Assembly (NCBI GenBank): GCA_905221545.1
Contig: CAJNDO010000001.1
Span: 169,978 to 233,977 of the forward strand
Length of the DNA stretch: 64,000 bases
Source of the DNA: a bacterium
GTDB lineage: Bacteria > Bacillota > Bacilli > Lactobacillales > Streptococcaceae
Reading direction: 5' to 3'
Shown here in pieces: positions 8,586 to 20,419 of the stretch. Under the pieces are notes generated by a model. It saw nothing but the letters and a program-made list of their open reading frames with translations. It had not been told where the DNA came from and made no database searches. Within the stretch, counting starts at the first letter, position 1, and every line of letters begins with the position of its first letter. Made by a program: the position numbers and the translations under genes.

Positions 8586-9784
8586 TAGATTTCCTTTACT
8601 TTTAATAATGTTCGAAATTGAAGCAGGTTAAAGAAACAACTAAAGGCAACACAAAGGCTTGTCGCATAAAAGACTGCATGGTAGCCAAATTGACCTGCTA
8701 CTGCAGAACCTGCCATGGGACCAACGACACCTCCCAGATAAAAGAATACCTGATTGAAGGCAAAGACCCTCGAAATGCCGGCTTTGGGAGTCATTTTGCT
8801 GAGTAGCGCATTAACCCCAGGAATCAGTGCACCGGTTCCCAAGCCAAAGAGGAAACGATAGAGTCCTAGTTGAAGGGGGCTAGAGGCATTGGCACAGAGA
8901 AGATAGATGATAACTGAATAAAACTGGGCGACAACCAAGAGACGATGATTGCCCACCTTGTCACCTAGCTTGCCCATGACTCCTGCACTCATCATGCTGG
9001 AAAAGCCCATACTGGATACAATCAAACCAGAGACAAAAAGAAGATTCTCTGTCTGCCCTAAGTCGCGCACATAAAGAGCCAAAATAGGGCCAATCGATTG
9101 GGCTGAAAATTGGATGACAAAACTGGTTAAAAAGAGATTGACCAAAAGATAGGGATATTTAACCGAGGTAAACAATTCCTTTGTTGGAATAGCCTTTTCC
9201 TTGGCTACTGGTTTAAAATCTTCCTTGATAAAGCAAATAGTCAAAATAGCAGCTAAGAACAGAAAACTACCAACCAGTAAGAAAACCGTACGAATTCCAA
9301 ATAATTCTGCGATAAAGCCACCAATAAAAGGACCAGTTAGAGTACCTGCAACCACACCTGTAGACAAAGTACCTAAGGCAGAGCCTGATTTATCCTTGGG
9401 AACCTGACTGGCTATCAAGGCCGTTGCATTGGGAACAAAACCTGCAAATACACCATTCAGTAAACGAAGAAAGATTAACCAATAAATATTTGGCACAAAG
9501 GCCAAGCCTCCCATAGTGATAGTCATGGCAAGACCTGCCCGAATCATCATGGGTTTTCGTCCGTATTTGTCAGCAAGGATTCCCCAGATAGGAGAAAAGA
9601 GCGCCGCTGAAATAGCAGATACAGAAATAGCTAAACCTGCATAAAAAGCAGCTTGCTCACTCCCTACACCTAGATTTTCCACAAAGATGGGCATAAAAGG
9701 CACAACCAGAGAAATACTGGCTCCTGTCAGAAAATTACCAAACCAGGCAATGCGCAGATTATCCTTCCAGTTAATCTCTGTCAT
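8585..9784 (-). CDS. pmrA: Major facilitator multidrug efflux pump PmrA
   Basis: 399 aa with about 12 membrane helices and the MFS signature [14 protein letters not shown] after helix 2. It closely matches remembered pneumococcal PmrA, which exports fluoroquinolones and dyes. The start at 9784 has GGAGGT seven bases upstream and overlaps the end of coaE by 14 bases; the ATG at 9844 has no such site. Normal family length, so apparently intact. Confidence 0.93.
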
Positions 9785-10376
9785 CTTGCCTACCTCCCTC
9801 AAGAAGGATACGCACTTGAGTAAGAAGTTGATCCTGATTTCCATTGTTATCTAAAACATGACTAGCCAAATCTTTCTTTTTCTCTAAAGGCCACTGGGCT
9901 GCCAGACGAGATTCAGCTTCATTTTTGGACAACTGGTCTCTTTTCATTAAACGTTCTACTTGGATATCTCGATCCACATAGACCAACCAAGTCTCATTAA
10001 ACCAAGAGGCATAGTCCTGCTCAAAAAGCAAGGGAATATCCATGAAAAAAACAACTTCTGTCTGAGACAACTGATCTCTTAATGTAGCCAGTTCTTCACG
10101 GATTATCTCTCCTTGAGTTCGCTTCGACCATTCTTTCTCATCAGGATTTGAAAAGATGTGACTAGCTAGGAGAGGGCGATTAAGTTCTCCATTTTCAAGG
10201 ATGATTTTTTGACCAAAGTGCTGTACTAGAACCTCAAATAGACGACCACCTGGTTTCTGTAGTTGGTGAACAACTGCATCAGCATCCACCACTTGAAAGC
10301 CTTGTTTTCTTAGAAAATTTGTCACAGTTGACTTACCAGAGGCAATTCCTCCTGTGATTCCAATGATTTTTCCCAT
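9771..10376 (-). CDS. coaE: Dephospho-CoA kinase
   Basis: 201 aa. Last step of coenzyme A synthesis, phosphorylating the ribose of dephospho-CoA. P-loop GGIASGKST at residues 9-17. The ATG at 10376 overlaps the mutM stop in a TGATG junction and has AAAGGAGGAGC ahead of it, which decides the start over the in-frame ATG at 10403. Confidence 0.96.
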   Translation of the reverse strand: MGKIIGITGGIASGKSTVTNFLRKQGFQVVDADAVVHQLQKPGGRLFEVLVQHFGQKIILENGELNRPLLASHIFSNPDEKEWSKRTQGEIIREELATLRDQLSQTEVVFFMDIPLLFEQDYASWFNETWLVYVDRDIQVERLMKRDQLSKNEAESRLAAQWPLEKKKDLASHVLDNNGNQDQLLTQVRILLEGGRQDDRD

Positions 10377-11200
10377 CAGCTCCTCCTTTGGCACTGAGGA
10401 CAAAAGTGAGTTCCTCGTCCGCCTAGTTGGATTTTCTCAATGATGGTGCCACAACGTGAACATTCTTGACCAGCCTTGTCATAGACCTGATGAAAATCCT
10501 GCATGGTTCCATCTTCCCCAAAGGCATTGGTATAGGTCCGAATGGTCGAGCCTCCTTTTTCAACAGCCTGGCCCAAAACAGCAATGGTCTGGTCATGAAT
10601 GGCTGACGCTTCTTCTGTCGTCAAAGTGTGGGAAGGTCTAGCTGGATGAACCTGAGCTCGCCAGAGGACTTCATCCACATAAATATTGCCAAGACCAGCT
10701 ACCAAGGTCTGGTCTAAAAGGTGGGATTTGATAGGCTTTTTGGACTTGGCCAGGGCAGCTTGAAAGACCTGCAAATCAAAATCCTGCTCTCTTGGTTCAG
10801 GCCCTAGTTTTTTAGAAATAAAGTAGGCTTCCAAAAGATCTGGAGCCAAGAGTTCCATAGTACCAAACTTGCGTACATCCTCATAAACAAGCGTTCCACC
10901 GTCCTCAAACTGGAAGAAAACATGGGCATGCTTGCGTTCAGGTGCTTGGTCCGGATAGTAAAAATACTTGCCCTCCATCCGCAAATGGGAAATCAAGACC
11001 TTGTCTGTCAGGTAAAAAAGCAAATATTTGCCACGGCGCCCCATTGACTCAACAACTTGGCCAGGCACTTCCTTTTGGAACTCGTCCAAGTCCGTCTTAA
11101 TCATCTTGGAATAATGAATTTCTACACTCGAAATCTTCTTTCCCAAAATCAATTTTTCTAAGCCACGACGAACGGTTTCAACCTCAGGTAATTCAGGCAT
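10376..11200 (-). CDS. mutM: Formamidopyrimidine-DNA glycosylase
   Basis: 274 aa. Removes oxidised purines such as 8-oxoguanine and nicks the abasic site. The N-terminal PELPEVE supplies the catalytic proline and glutamate (P2, E3); the C-terminal zinc finger reads CSRCG...CPQC. AAGGAGGACTT precedes the ATG at 11200. Sits between era and coaE, the usual streptococcal order. Confidence 0.97.
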   Translation of the reverse strand: MPELPEVETVRRGLEKLILGKKISSVEIHYSKMIKTDLDEFQKEVPGQVVESMGRRGKYLLFYLTDKVLISHLRMEGKYFYYPDQAPERKHAHVFFQFEDGGTLVYEDVRKFGTMELLAPDLLEAYFISKKLGPEPREQDFDLQVFQAALAKSKKPIKSHLLDQTLVAGLGNIYVDEVLWRAQVHPARPSHTLTTEEASAIHDQTIAVLGQAVEKGGSTIRTYTNAFGEDGTMQDFHQVYDKAGQECSRCGTIIEKIQLGGRGTHFCPQCQRRS

Positions 11201-11248
11201 AAGTCCTCCTTCTGTAAAAACAAGAAGCAGGCATGTGCCCACCTCTAC

Positions 11249-12148
11249 TTAGTATTCTTTTTCATTATAGCCAAAGTCAGCCAAATCTAGTTTTTTATCA
11301 CGCCAGTTTTTCTTAACCTTGACCCAGGTTTCTAGGAAGACCTTGTCTCCTAGCATGAGTTCAATATCACGACGGGCCATGCTACCGATTTTCTTAAGCA
11401 TAGCACCACCTTTACCGATGATAATCCCTTTCTGACTATCGCGCTCGACCATAATAGTAGCACGGATGTGAACCTTGTCTGTTTCTTCGTCTCGTTTCAT
11501 AGAATCAACCACTACAGCAACTGAGTGAGGAATCTCTTCACGAGTTAGGTGCAAGACTTTCTCGCGAACCATTTCTGAAACCAAGAAACGTTCTGGATGG
11601 TCTGTGATTTGATCAGACGGGAAATACTGGAAACCTTCGTCCAGATTTTCACTCAAAATATCCACTAGACGAGACACGTTATTTCCCTGAAGGGCTGAGA
11701 TTGGAACGATTTCTTTGAAGTCCATCTGATTTCGGAAATCATCAATCTGAGACAAAAGCTGGTCTGGATGGACCTTATCAATCTTGTTTACCACCAAAAT
11801 CACAGGAACCTTGGCGGCCTTGAGACGCTCGATAATCATATCATCGCCCTTACCACGCGCTTCATCAGCAGGCACCATGAAAAGAACGGTGTCCACTTCA
11901 CGAAGGGTACTATAGGCAGATTCGACCATGAAATCTCCGAGAGCTGTTTTAGGCTTGTGAATCCCTGGTGTGTCGATAAAGACGATTTGTTCCTTATCAG
12001 TCGTATAAATTCCCATGATTTTGTTGCGCGTTGTCTGCGCCTTGTCACTCATGATGGCAATCTTTTGCCCCATAACGTGATTTAAAAAAGTTGACTTCCC
12101 AACATTGGGACGTCCTAAAATGGCTACAAAGCCTGATTTAAAAGTCAT
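11249..12148 (-). CDS. era: GTPase Era
   Basis: 299 aa. G1 loop GRPNVGKST at residues 12-20, DTPGIH and NKID motifs follow, and a C-terminal KH domain has [11 protein letters not shown]. Era binds the 3' end of 16S rRNA and checks 30S assembly. AGAGGAAATT lies ahead of the ATG. Part of a ybeY-dgkA-era-mutM-coaE run with short gaps. Confidence 0.98.
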   Translation of the reverse strand: MTFKSGFVAILGRPNVGKSTFLNHVMGQKIAIMSDKAQTTRNKIMGIYTTDKEQIVFIDTPGIHKPKTALGDFMVESAYSTLREVDTVLFMVPADEARGKGDDMIIERLKAAKVPVILVVNKIDKVHPDQLLSQIDDFRNQMDFKEIVPISALQGNNVSRLVDILSENLDEGFQYFPSDQITDHPERFLVSEMVREKVLHLTREEIPHSVAVVVDSMKRDEETDKVHIRATIMVERDSQKGIIIGKGGAMLKKIGSMARRDIELMLGDKVFLETWVKVKKNWRDKKLDLADFGYNEKEY

Positions 12149-12164
12149 AATTTCCTCTTACTGT

Positions 12165-12560
12165 TTAAAATATTAAATCCCAAATTCGTGGGAGAAAAAT
12201 CAATGCACCTGTTAAGGCTGCGAAAAGAGAGACCACTAATACCGCTCCAGCTGCCATATCCTTAGCATTTTTAGCCAGCATGGAAAAGTGATAGTGACTG
12301 GCCAAGTCCACCACATTTTCAATGGCAGAGTTGATAATTTCAAAGGCTACTACCAAGAAAATGCTCAATAGGAGAAAGAGCCATTCGATTCGTGACACCT
12401 GAAAAATAAAACCTGCAAGGATGACCACTAGAGCCGTCACTGCATGTTTTCGCATATTGCGTTCTTCCTTGATGGCAGTAAAAATTCCTGTGAGGGCAAA
12501 TTCTAAACTGGATATCAGGTCACGATTTTTCCATTTTCGTTTATTGTCTTGTGAGTCCAT
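12165..12560 (-). CDS. dgkA: Diacylglycerol/undecaprenol kinase
   Basis: 131 aa, three membrane helices with a cytoplasmic amphipathic N terminus ([11 protein letters not shown]). The catalytic-site segment [12 protein letters not shown] is present. In Gram-positives this family mainly recycles undecaprenol for cell-wall synthesis. It overlaps the end of ybeY by 20 bases and has no good Shine-Dalgarno, so coupled translation is likely. Confidence 0.92.
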   Translation of the reverse strand: MDSQDNKRKWKNRDLISSLEFALTGIFTAIKEERNMRKHAVTALVVILAGFIFQVSRIEWLFLLLSIFLVVAFEIINSAIENVVDLASHYHFSMLAKNAKDMAAGAVLVVSLFAALTGALIFLPRIWDLIF

Positions 12561-13038
12561 AGGCTGTCAAAATTTCTTCTTGTAAACCGAACATCTCCGC
12601 TTCTTCTTCCGGAGTGTAGTGATCATAGCCGTTGATATGTAAAAAGCCGTGTACTGCCAAGAAGCCCATCTCACGCTCAAAGCTGTGGCCATATTCCTCA
12701 GCCTGCTCATGAGCCTTATCGATTGAGATGAACAATTCCCCAATATAGGCATCAAACTCAGACATCATCTCTGCTAATTCTGGATTTTCAAGCAAGTCTT
12801 CTTCGTCAAAGGCAATTTCCAACTCTGGCTTATACTCAAGGCTGATGACATCTGTCGGACGGTCTGTGTCACGGTACTCCAGATTGAGTTCATGACTACG
12901 CTCGTTGGTCACAAAAGTGACTGCCATCTCCTTGTCTTCTTTGCCTAATTTTTGGGCTGCAAATTCCAAAATTTCTTGGGTTTGTTGCAACATTTCTTTT
13001 GAAACTTGACCAGTTTCATCTACCATTTCAATATACAT
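12541..13038 (-). CDS. ybeY: Endoribonuclease YbeY
   Basis: 165 aa. The zinc motif [11 protein letters not shown] is intact. YbeY takes part in 16S rRNA 3' maturation and late ribosome quality control, consistent with Era next door. It starts the minus-strand operon, about 70 bases from the divergent pavA promoter. Confidence 0.95.
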   Translation of the reverse strand: MYIEMVDETGQVSKEMLQQTQEILEFAAQKLGKEDKEMAVTFVTNERSHELNLEYRDTDRPTDVISLEYKPELEIAFDEEDLLENPELAEMMSEFDAYIGELFISIDKAHEQAEEYGHSFEREMGFLAVHGFLHINGYDHYTPEEEAEMFGLQEEILTAYGLTRQ

Positions 13039-13106
13039 GTGCTTCTCGTTTCTCTTTACTTGGCTTTATTATACCACATTTCCATGATTTTATTCTACCT
13101 TTTTGA

Positions 13107-13112
13107 TATAAT
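13107..13112 (+). promoter_or_regulatory. Extended -10 promoter of pavA
   Basis: TGATATAAT extended -10 element about 30 bases upstream of the pavA ATG; no good -35 is visible at 16-18 bases. Confidence 0.6.
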
Positions 13113-13142
13113 ACTATGGAATACAATCACAAGGAGAGAACG

Positions 13143-14798
13143 ATGTCATTTGACGGATTTTTTTTACACCACATGGTTGAGGAATTGCGAAGAGAGTTAG
13201 TGAACGGTCGCATCCAGAAAATCAATCAACCTTTTGAACAAGAGTTGGTCTTGCAAATCCGTAGCAATCGCCAAAGTCATCGCCTGCTCCTTTCTGCCCA
13301 TCCAGTTTTTGGACGCATTCAGCTGACCCAAACAACTTTTGAAAACCCAGCCCAGCCTTCTACCTTTATCATGGTTTTGAGAAAGTATTTACAGGGGGCT
13401 CTGATTGAGTCGATTGAGCAAGTGGAAAATGACCGCATTGTGGAAATCACGGTTTCCAATAAAAACGAGATTGGAGACCATATCCAGGCTACCTTGATTA
13501 TCGAAATCATGGGTAAACACAGTAATATTCTACTAGTCGATAAAAGTAGCCATAAAATCCTCGAAGTTATCAAACACGTCGGCTTTTCACAAAACAGCTA
13601 CCGCACTTTACTTCCGGGATCAACCTATATCGCTCCGCCAAGCACGGACTCGCTCAATCCTTTCACGATCAAGGACGAGAAACTCTTTGAAATCCTGCAA
13701 ACACAGGAAACGACAGCTAAACATCTTCAAAGCCTCTTTCAAGGTCTGGGACGCGATACGGCAAATGAATTGGAAAACATTCTGGTTAGTGATAAACTAT
13801 CTACTTTCCGTAGCTTTTTCAATCAAGAAACCAAGCCATGCTTGACTGAGACTTCCTTCAGTCCAGTTCCTTTTGCAAATCAGGTGGGAGAGCTTTTTAC
13901 CAGTCTTTCTGATTTGCTGGACACTTACTATAAGGACAAGGCTGAACGCGACCGCGTCAAACAGCAAGCCAGTGAACTGATTCGTCGTGTTGAAAATGAA
14001 CTTCAAAAAAACCGCCACAAACTCAAAAAACAAGAAAAAGAGTTACTGGCGACAGACGATGCGGAGGAATTTCGCCAAAAGGGTGAATTGCTAACAACCT
14101 TCCTCCATCAAGTTCCTAACGACCAAGACCAGGTTATCCTAGACAACTACTACACTAATCAACCTATCACAATTGCTCTTGATAAAGCCTTGACTCCCAA
14201 CCAGAATGCCCAACGCTATTTTAAACGTTACCAGAAACTAAAAGAAGCTGTCAAATACTTGACTGATCTGATTGAAGAAACAAAGGCAACCATTCTCTAT
14301 CTGGAAAGTGTGGAGACCGTCCTCAACCAAGCTGGGCTGGAAGAAATCGCTGAAATACGTGAAGAATTGATTCAAACCGGCTTTATCCGTAGAAGACAGC
14401 GGGAGAAAATCCAGAAACGCAAAAAACCAGAACAATATCTAGCAAGCGATGGCAAAACCATCATCTATGTTGGCCGAAACAACCTACAAAACGAGGAACT
14501 AACCTTTAAAATGGCCCGCAAGGAGGAACTTTGGTTCCATGCCAAGGATATTCCTGGAAGCCATGTTGTCATCTCAGGCAATCTTGACCCATCTGATGAA
14601 GTCAAGACAGACGCAGCAGAACTTGCAGCCTACTTCTCTCAAGGTCGCCTGTCAAATCTGGTCCAGGTAGATATGATTGAAGTCAAGAAACTCAACAAAC
14701 CAACTGGTGGAAAACCTGGCTTTGTCACTTACACAGGACAAAAGACCCTCCGTGTCACACCAGACCCCGAAAAAATCGCATCCATGAAAAAATCCTGA
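13143..14798 (+). CDS. pavA: RqcH/NFACT protein PavA (fibronectin-binding)
   Basis: 551 aa, the pneumococcal PavA length. An NFACT-N domain, a long coiled coil (about residues 260-400), and a C-terminal NFACT-R domain with LWFHAKD near residue 465. PavA was described as an adherence factor that binds fibronectin despite lacking a signal peptide; relatives (RqcH) add alanine tails to stalled nascent chains on 50S subunits. AAGGAG precedes the ATG at 13143, better than the in-frame ATG at 13116. One of few plus-strand genes here. Confidence 0.95.
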   Translation: MSFDGFFLHHMVEELRRELVNGRIQKINQPFEQELVLQIRSNRQSHRLLLSAHPVFGRIQLTQTTFENPAQPSTFIMVLRKYLQGALIESIEQVENDRIVEITVSNKNEIGDHIQATLIIEIMGKHSNILLVDKSSHKILEVIKHVGFSQNSYRTLLPGSTYIAPPSTDSLNPFTIKDEKLFEILQTQETTAKHLQSLFQGLGRDTANELENILVSDKLSTFRSFFNQETKPCLTETSFSPVPFANQVGELFTSLSDLLDTYYKDKAERDRVKQQASELIRRVENELQKNRHKLKKQEKELLATDDAEEFRQKGELLTTFLHQVPNDQDQVILDNYYTNQPITIALDKALTPNQNAQRYFKRYQKLKEAVKYLTDLIEETKATILYLESVETVLNQAGLEEIAEIREELIQTGFIRRRQREKIQKRKKPEQYLASDGKTIIYVGRNNLQNEELTFKMARKEELWFHAKDIPGSHVVISGNLDPSDEVKTDAAELAAYFSQGRLSNLVQVDMIEVKKLNKPTGGKPGFVTYTGQKTLRVTPDPEKIASMKKS

Positions 14799-14821
14799 TT
14801 CGACTTGAAATCAGGATTTTT
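14791..14821 (+). terminator. Terminator after pavA
   Basis: Stem AATCCTGATT with partner AATCAGGATT around CGACTTGA, then TTTT. It overlaps the pavA stop codon. Confidence 0.85.
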
Positions 14822-14825
14822 AGCT

Positions 14826-14979
14826 TATACTCTTCGAAAATCTCTTCAAACCACGTCAACGTCGCCTTGCCGTATATATGTGACTGACTTCGTCAGTCTT
14901 ATCTACAACCTCAAAACACTGTTTTGAGCAACCTGCGGCTAGTTTCCTAGTTTGCTCTTTGATTTTCATTGAGTATTAT
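14826..14979. repeat. BOX element (A-B-C type)
   Basis: About 154 bases starting TATACTCTTCG and ending CATTGAGTATT, with the internal CGGCAAGGCGACGTTGACG segment (minus strand) that matches the BOX-PCR primer site with one change. It includes a boxB-like middle with the hairpin GACTGACTTCGTCAGTC. BOX elements are short non-coding repeats of pneumococci and relatives, thought to be mobilised passively. Lies between the convergent ends of pavA and lytB. Confidence 0.9.
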
Positions 14980-15004
14980 ACTCAAATCATATCCAATTAT
15001 AGGA

Positions 15005-16711
15005 CTAATCTTTGCCACCTAGTTTTTCATTGATTTTCATCATCACACTAGCAATTTTTTCGCCCCAATAAGGGTCTGAGGCATATTCTACATTCATACC
15101 AGACGCCTTGTTTCCAAGGAAGGTTCTGCCCCTATCGATATAATTTTCCTTAATCCACTTGGTTGCACCTAAAATTCCCTTATCCACATCGTCAAATGTC
15201 TTGGCAGAAAGGTATGGAGTCGTATCATAGGCTGTAATTCCAAAGAAATTATTCTTATCTTTGGCAATCTTACTTCGTCCCCAGTCACTTTCTAAGGCAC
15301 TATGGGCAAGGAGATAGAGGGCATTGATATGGTAATGTTCTTCGGCTTCCTTAAAAGTAGCGCCCTTGTTCTCCAAAAGGCTATTGTTAATGTTTAGCAG
15401 ACTAAATACCTTATCCAAGTCTTCAGCACTATAGTTTGTAGTCTCTGTCAAATCTTTGAAAAGGAAGGGATTTTCAAGATTAAAACCATCAAAATGCAGG
15501 CCATCTGCCGAATAATATTTCTTGCCTACTTCCATATCAGAAAGATGAGAAGCTACTGGGATACTAGCATTCTGAGCCACATAGTGATAAAAACGGTGGC
15601 CATCACTTTCATAATAAGGGATAAAATCCTTACTAGCATCTAGTGCTTGTAAATCTTCTGTTTTCATATAGCCTGACAAACCAGAAATAGTAATAGCCAG
15701 GCGCTTATCATCACTCTTTCTATCCTTGTCTAGCCAGACGACACTACCTTGCGATATATAGGAGAGCTTTTCACCATCTGCATCATAAACATTTGCTGTG
15801 ACAGGAAGGACCTGATAATAATCAGAGCTAGTCTTGGACTCCTTATGCCATTTTCCATCGTTTCCTAGCTGATGACCATCAATAGTCTCATTTTTTGCCA
15901 TGTAGCCAGCAGATTTGAAGTAGTACCAGGCTTGACTATGAGAATCATAGACCCATTCTTTTTCAGCCATTTTGCCATCAGATTTGAGGTAAAACCATGA
16001 TTCTTTATCCAAAATCCATTCATTGGCTGCCATATAGCCTCCGGATTTTAGATAATAATAGTGACCATTTTCGAAAATCCATTCTTTATCAGCATGATTT
16101 CCATTTTCTTTAATGTAAAACCAAGATTGGTATTGTTTGTCAAAAAGCCAACCTTTCTGTACTTTGGCACCACTAGCATTCACATAAGCCTGGTCAATCC
16201 ACTGACTTGTCAGTAAATAACCACCGGATTTGAAATAATAGTCCTTCCCTTTAATTTGGAGCCATTCTTTCTCTGCATGCTGTCCATCTGCTTTGATATA
16301 AAACCAAGCATCGTATTGAGAATCAAAGACCCAATCTTCTATTACTTTGGCACCTGTTTCACCAACATAGGAAGTTCCTACCCAAGCATTTCTTTTCATC
16401 TTTCCATTTTGGTCAAGATAGTAGAAGGCTCCCTTGTCTTCTATCCATTCTGACTTGGCCATATAGCCACCAGATTTGAGGTAAAAATAGTCGTCACCTT
16501 GCTTCAGCCATTCATTTTCAGCATAGTTGGCATCTTCTTTTATATAAAACCAAGACTGATACTGAGCATCAAAAACCCACTCATTAGCTACTTGACTACC
16601 ATCTGCTTTCAGATACTGTTTACCTTGCCAAGTGCCATCGCTAGCCATTGCACTCTCTGGTCTGGCTAAGAAAAATAGCAGGGCTAAAAAAATAAATCTC
16701 AATTTCTTCAT
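15005..16711 (-). CDS. lytB: Choline-binding endo-beta-N-acetylglucosaminidase LytB
   Basis: 568 aa. Signal peptide to about residue 24, then roughly 14 tryptophan-rich choline-binding repeats (about residues 25-290), an SH3-like segment, and a C-terminal GH73 glucosaminidase. The catalytic glutamate is in ALESDWG at about residue 474. LytB separates daughter cells at the poles. The repeat region is shorter than in the pneumococcal proteins I remember (658-702 aa), while the catalytic module is intact. Start at 16711 chosen for AGAGGA nine bases upstream. Confidence 0.93.
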   Translation of the reverse strand: MKKLRFIFLALLFFLARPESAMASDGTWQGKQYLKADGSQVANEWVFDAQYQSWFYIKEDANYAENEWLKQGDDYFYLKSGGYMAKSEWIEDKGAFYYLDQNGKMKRNAWVGTSYVGETGAKVIEDWVFDSQYDAWFYIKADGQHAEKEWLQIKGKDYYFKSGGYLLTSQWIDQAYVNASGAKVQKGWLFDKQYQSWFYIKENGNHADKEWIFENGHYYYLKSGGYMAANEWILDKESWFYLKSDGKMAEKEWVYDSHSQAWYYFKSAGYMAKNETIDGHQLGNDGKWHKESKTSSDYYQVLPVTANVYDADGEKLSYISQGSVVWLDKDRKSDDKRLAITISGLSGYMKTEDLQALDASKDFIPYYESDGHRFYHYVAQNASIPVASHLSDMEVGKKYYSADGLHFDGFNLENPFLFKDLTETTNYSAEDLDKVFSLLNINNSLLENKGATFKEAEEHYHINALYLLAHSALESDWGRSKIAKDKNNFFGITAYDTTPYLSAKTFDDVDKGILGATKWIKENYIDRGRTFLGNKASGMNVEYASDPYWGEKIASVMMKINEKLGGKD

Positions 16712-16809
16712 TAACTTTCTTCCTCTGTTCTTACTCATTTCATTGTATCAAAATTCTCTATAATCAACATTACAAACTAATAAAAAATCAAGAACAGATT
16801 GATTGCAGT

Positions 16810-18559
<1,750 letters not shown>

Positions 18560-18594
18560 GACTTTTCCTCCTTAAATTTTAAGGGGATCAGACA

Positions 18595-18621
18595 AAGAAA
18601 AGACCTTGCTAGTGCAAGGCC
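18595..18621 (-). terminator. Attenuator terminator in the pyrK leader
   Basis: Minus-strand stem GGCCTTGC and GCAAGGTC around ACTA, followed by TTTTCTTTG, upstream of the pyrK ribosome-binding site. Together with the PyrR site it forms a transcription attenuator. Confidence 0.85.
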
Positions 18622-18705
18622 TCAGTTAAAATCGTACAAGACAAGAGAGCATACTCAAAAAGTCTCCTCTAGAAAATTGTACTATTCTTTTATCTGACAC
18701 CTTGT

Positions 18706-18722
18706 GAGTCTCTCTGGACTCC
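18706..18722 (-). promoter_or_regulatory. PyrR RNA-binding hairpin (pyr attenuator)
   Basis: Minus strand GGAGTCCAGAGAGACTC, a hairpin whose CCAGAGAG loop matches the known PyrR binding consensus. With UMP bound, PyrR holds this hairpin so that the terminator at 18595-18621 forms and pyrKD is shut off. Confidence 0.88.
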
Positions 18723-18744
18723 CCTTAAAGGTTAAATTTTTACT

Positions 18745-18773
18745 AGTATACTCTTTCAGCTAAAAAAAGTCAA
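18745..18773 (-). promoter_or_regulatory. SigA promoter of pyrKD
   Basis: TTGACT (18773-18768), 17-base spacer, TATACT (18750-18745), just upstream of the PyrR hairpin. Confidence 0.85.
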
Positions 18774-18807
18774 ATAGAAAACGAACATTCTACTTGGACT
18801 CACGAGA

Positions 18808-19188
18808 TTATTTTTCACGAATGACTTCGACCTTGTAGCCATCAGGGTCTTTGACAAAATAATAGTTTGGTGCAGTTCCTGGTAGACCATTTGGTTCAGT
18901 CACTTCATAGCCTTTTGCACTGTGCTCTTGATGAAGAGCTTCAAGATCAGGTGTACTGAGGGCGATATGAGCAAACCCATCTCCTACCACATAAGGGCCG
19001 TGATCGTAGTTATAAGTCAACTCCAACTCATAGTCGTCACCTTCAAGTCCTAAATAGACAATCGTGAATGCATGATCTGGAAAATCTCTGCGGCGCAATT
19101 CTTTAAAACCAAAAGCATCTTGATAAAATGCGATTGATTTTTCAAGATTTTCTACTCGCAAGCAAGTGTGTAGCATTTTTGAAGCCAT
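18808..19188 (-). CDS. gloA: VOC-family lactoylglutathione lyase (glyoxalase I-like)
   Basis: 126 aa with two beta-alpha-beta-beta-beta modules and candidate metal ligands in HTCLRV, ELTYN, HIALST and VEVIRE. Probably detoxifies methylglyoxal, though streptococci lack typical glutathione amounts, so another thiol may serve. AAAGGAG precedes the ATG at 19188. Follows a terminator after rplT. Confidence 0.85.
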   Translation of the reverse strand: MASKMLHTCLRVENLEKSIAFYQDAFGFKELRRRDFPDHAFTIVYLGLEGDDYELELTYNYDHGPYVVGDGFAHIALSTPDLEALHQEHSAKGYEVTEPNGLPGTAPNYYFVKDPDGYKVEVIREK

Positions 19189-19210
19189 ATTTTTCTCCTT
19201 TATTTTCAAA

Positions 19211-19238
19211 AAGACTGGGACAATCCTGTTCCAGTCTT
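19211..19238 (-). terminator. Terminator after rplT
   Basis: Stem AAGACTGGAACA with partner TGTCCCAGTCTT on the minus strand, then TTT. Separates the ribosomal operon from gloA. Confidence 0.85.
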
Positions 19239-19246
19239 ATCAGTTA

Positions 19247-19606
19247 TTATTTACCAAGTTTTGCTTTAGCTGCATCTGCAAGAGCTGTGAAAGCTACTGC
19301 ATCGTTAACAGCCAAGTCAGCAAGCATTTTACGGTTAACTTCGATCTCAGCTAATTTCAAACCATGCATCAATTGTGAGTATGAAAGTCCGTTCATACGA
19401 GCTGCCGCATTGATACGAGTGATCCACAATTTGCGGAAGTCACGTTTTTTCTGACGACGGTCACGGTATGCATAGTAGTAAGAGTTCATTACTTGTTCTT
19501 TTGCAGTACGGAACAAGATGTGTTTAGCTCCATAGTAACCTTTTGCTAATTTAAGAATACGTTTACGACGTTTGCGTGATACAACGCCACCTTTAACACG
19601 TGCCAT
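19247..19606 (-). CDS. rplT: 50S ribosomal protein L20
   Basis: 119 aa, basic, with the conserved N terminus [18 protein letters not shown]. Binds 23S rRNA early in 50S assembly and, in Firmicutes, represses its own operon through the infC leader. Third gene of infC-rpmI-rplT. Confidence 0.98.
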   Translation of the reverse strand: MARVKGGVVSRKRRKRILKLAKGYYGAKHILFRTAKEQVMNSYYYAYRDRRQKKRDFRKLWITRINAAARMNGLSYSQLMHGLKLAEIEVNRKMLADLAVNDAVAFTALADAAKAKLGK

Positions 19607-19657
19607 GTTTTATTTCCTCCAAATATTTCCTAGAATTGTTTACTTACTGTTAGGCTA

Positions 19658-19858
19658 TTATTTCAAGCGAGTAAGCATTGCTTTGATACGTTTGTAGTCT
19701 CCTGAATGCACCATAGATGCTTTACGAAGATGACGACGTTGTTTCTTAGTTTTTCCGTGGAAACGGTGAGAAGTGTAAGCACGGAAACGTTTAAGTCCAC
19801 CAGAACCTGTACGTTTGAAACGTTTAGCTGATGCGCGGTGTGTTTTTTGTTTTGGCAT
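19658..19858 (-). CDS. rpmI: 50S ribosomal protein L35
   Basis: 66 aa, very basic, with [15 protein letters not shown] at the start. Second gene of the IF3-L35-L20 operon. GGAGAAAAAATC lies ahead of the ATG. Confidence 0.98.
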   Translation of the reverse strand: MPKQKTHRASAKRFKRTGSGGLKRFRAYTSHRFHGKTKKQRRHLRKASMVHSGDYKRIKAMLTRLK

Positions 19859-19890
19859 GATTTTTTCTCCTTTATTTAACTTTCTGACAA

Positions 19891-20412
19891 TTATTTTTTG
19901 TCAGTCGCTGGCGCCAATTGCATGAACATTTGACGTCCATCCATTTTAGCACGTTGTTCGATGATTGCAATATCTTGAGTTGCTTCAGCAAACTCGGCTA
20001 AAACTTTTGCACCAATCTCTTTATGGGTAATCATACGACCCTTAAAGCGAATAGATACCTTAACTTTATTTCCTTTTTCAAGGAATTTGCGTGCATTGCG
20101 AAGTTTTGTATCAAAGTCACCCTTGTCAATCGTTGGACTTAGACGAACTTCTTTCACAGTAACAACACTTTGTTTTTTACGTTGTTCTTTTTGCTTCTTC
20201 TGGTACTCAAATTTGAACTTACCGTAGTCCATAATTTTTGCAACAGGCGGTTTGGCTTGGGGTTGAATCAATACTAGGTCAACATTAGCGTTATCAGCCA
20301 AAGCTTGCGCTTCACTGAGTGGCTTGATACCTAGCTGTTCTCCTTCAAGACCAATCAAGCGAACTTCACGTACACGAATCTCATCATTGATGAATAAGTC
20401 TTGCTTTGCTAT
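19891..20412 (-). CDS. infC: Translation initiation factor IF-3 (probable ATA start)
   Basis: About 173 aa from the proposed start. IF3 discriminates initiator tRNA and start codon on the 30S subunit. The product [17 protein letters not shown] is colinear with other IF3s. AGAGGTG lies six bases upstream of ATA (20412-20410); no ATG stands in the right place, and the alternatives are a GTG that is part of the Shine-Dalgarno itself (20421) or an ATG far upstream at 20478 inside the attenuator. Relatives start infC with rare codons so that IF3 controls its own level; ATA is my inference. Confidence 0.8.
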
Positions 20413-20419
20413 GGTTTTC

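Noticed and set aside
15005..16711. LytB shorter than pneumococcal versions as a sign of truncation
   Set aside because: The loss is in the repeated choline-binding part, which varies between strains, while signal peptide and catalytic module are complete.
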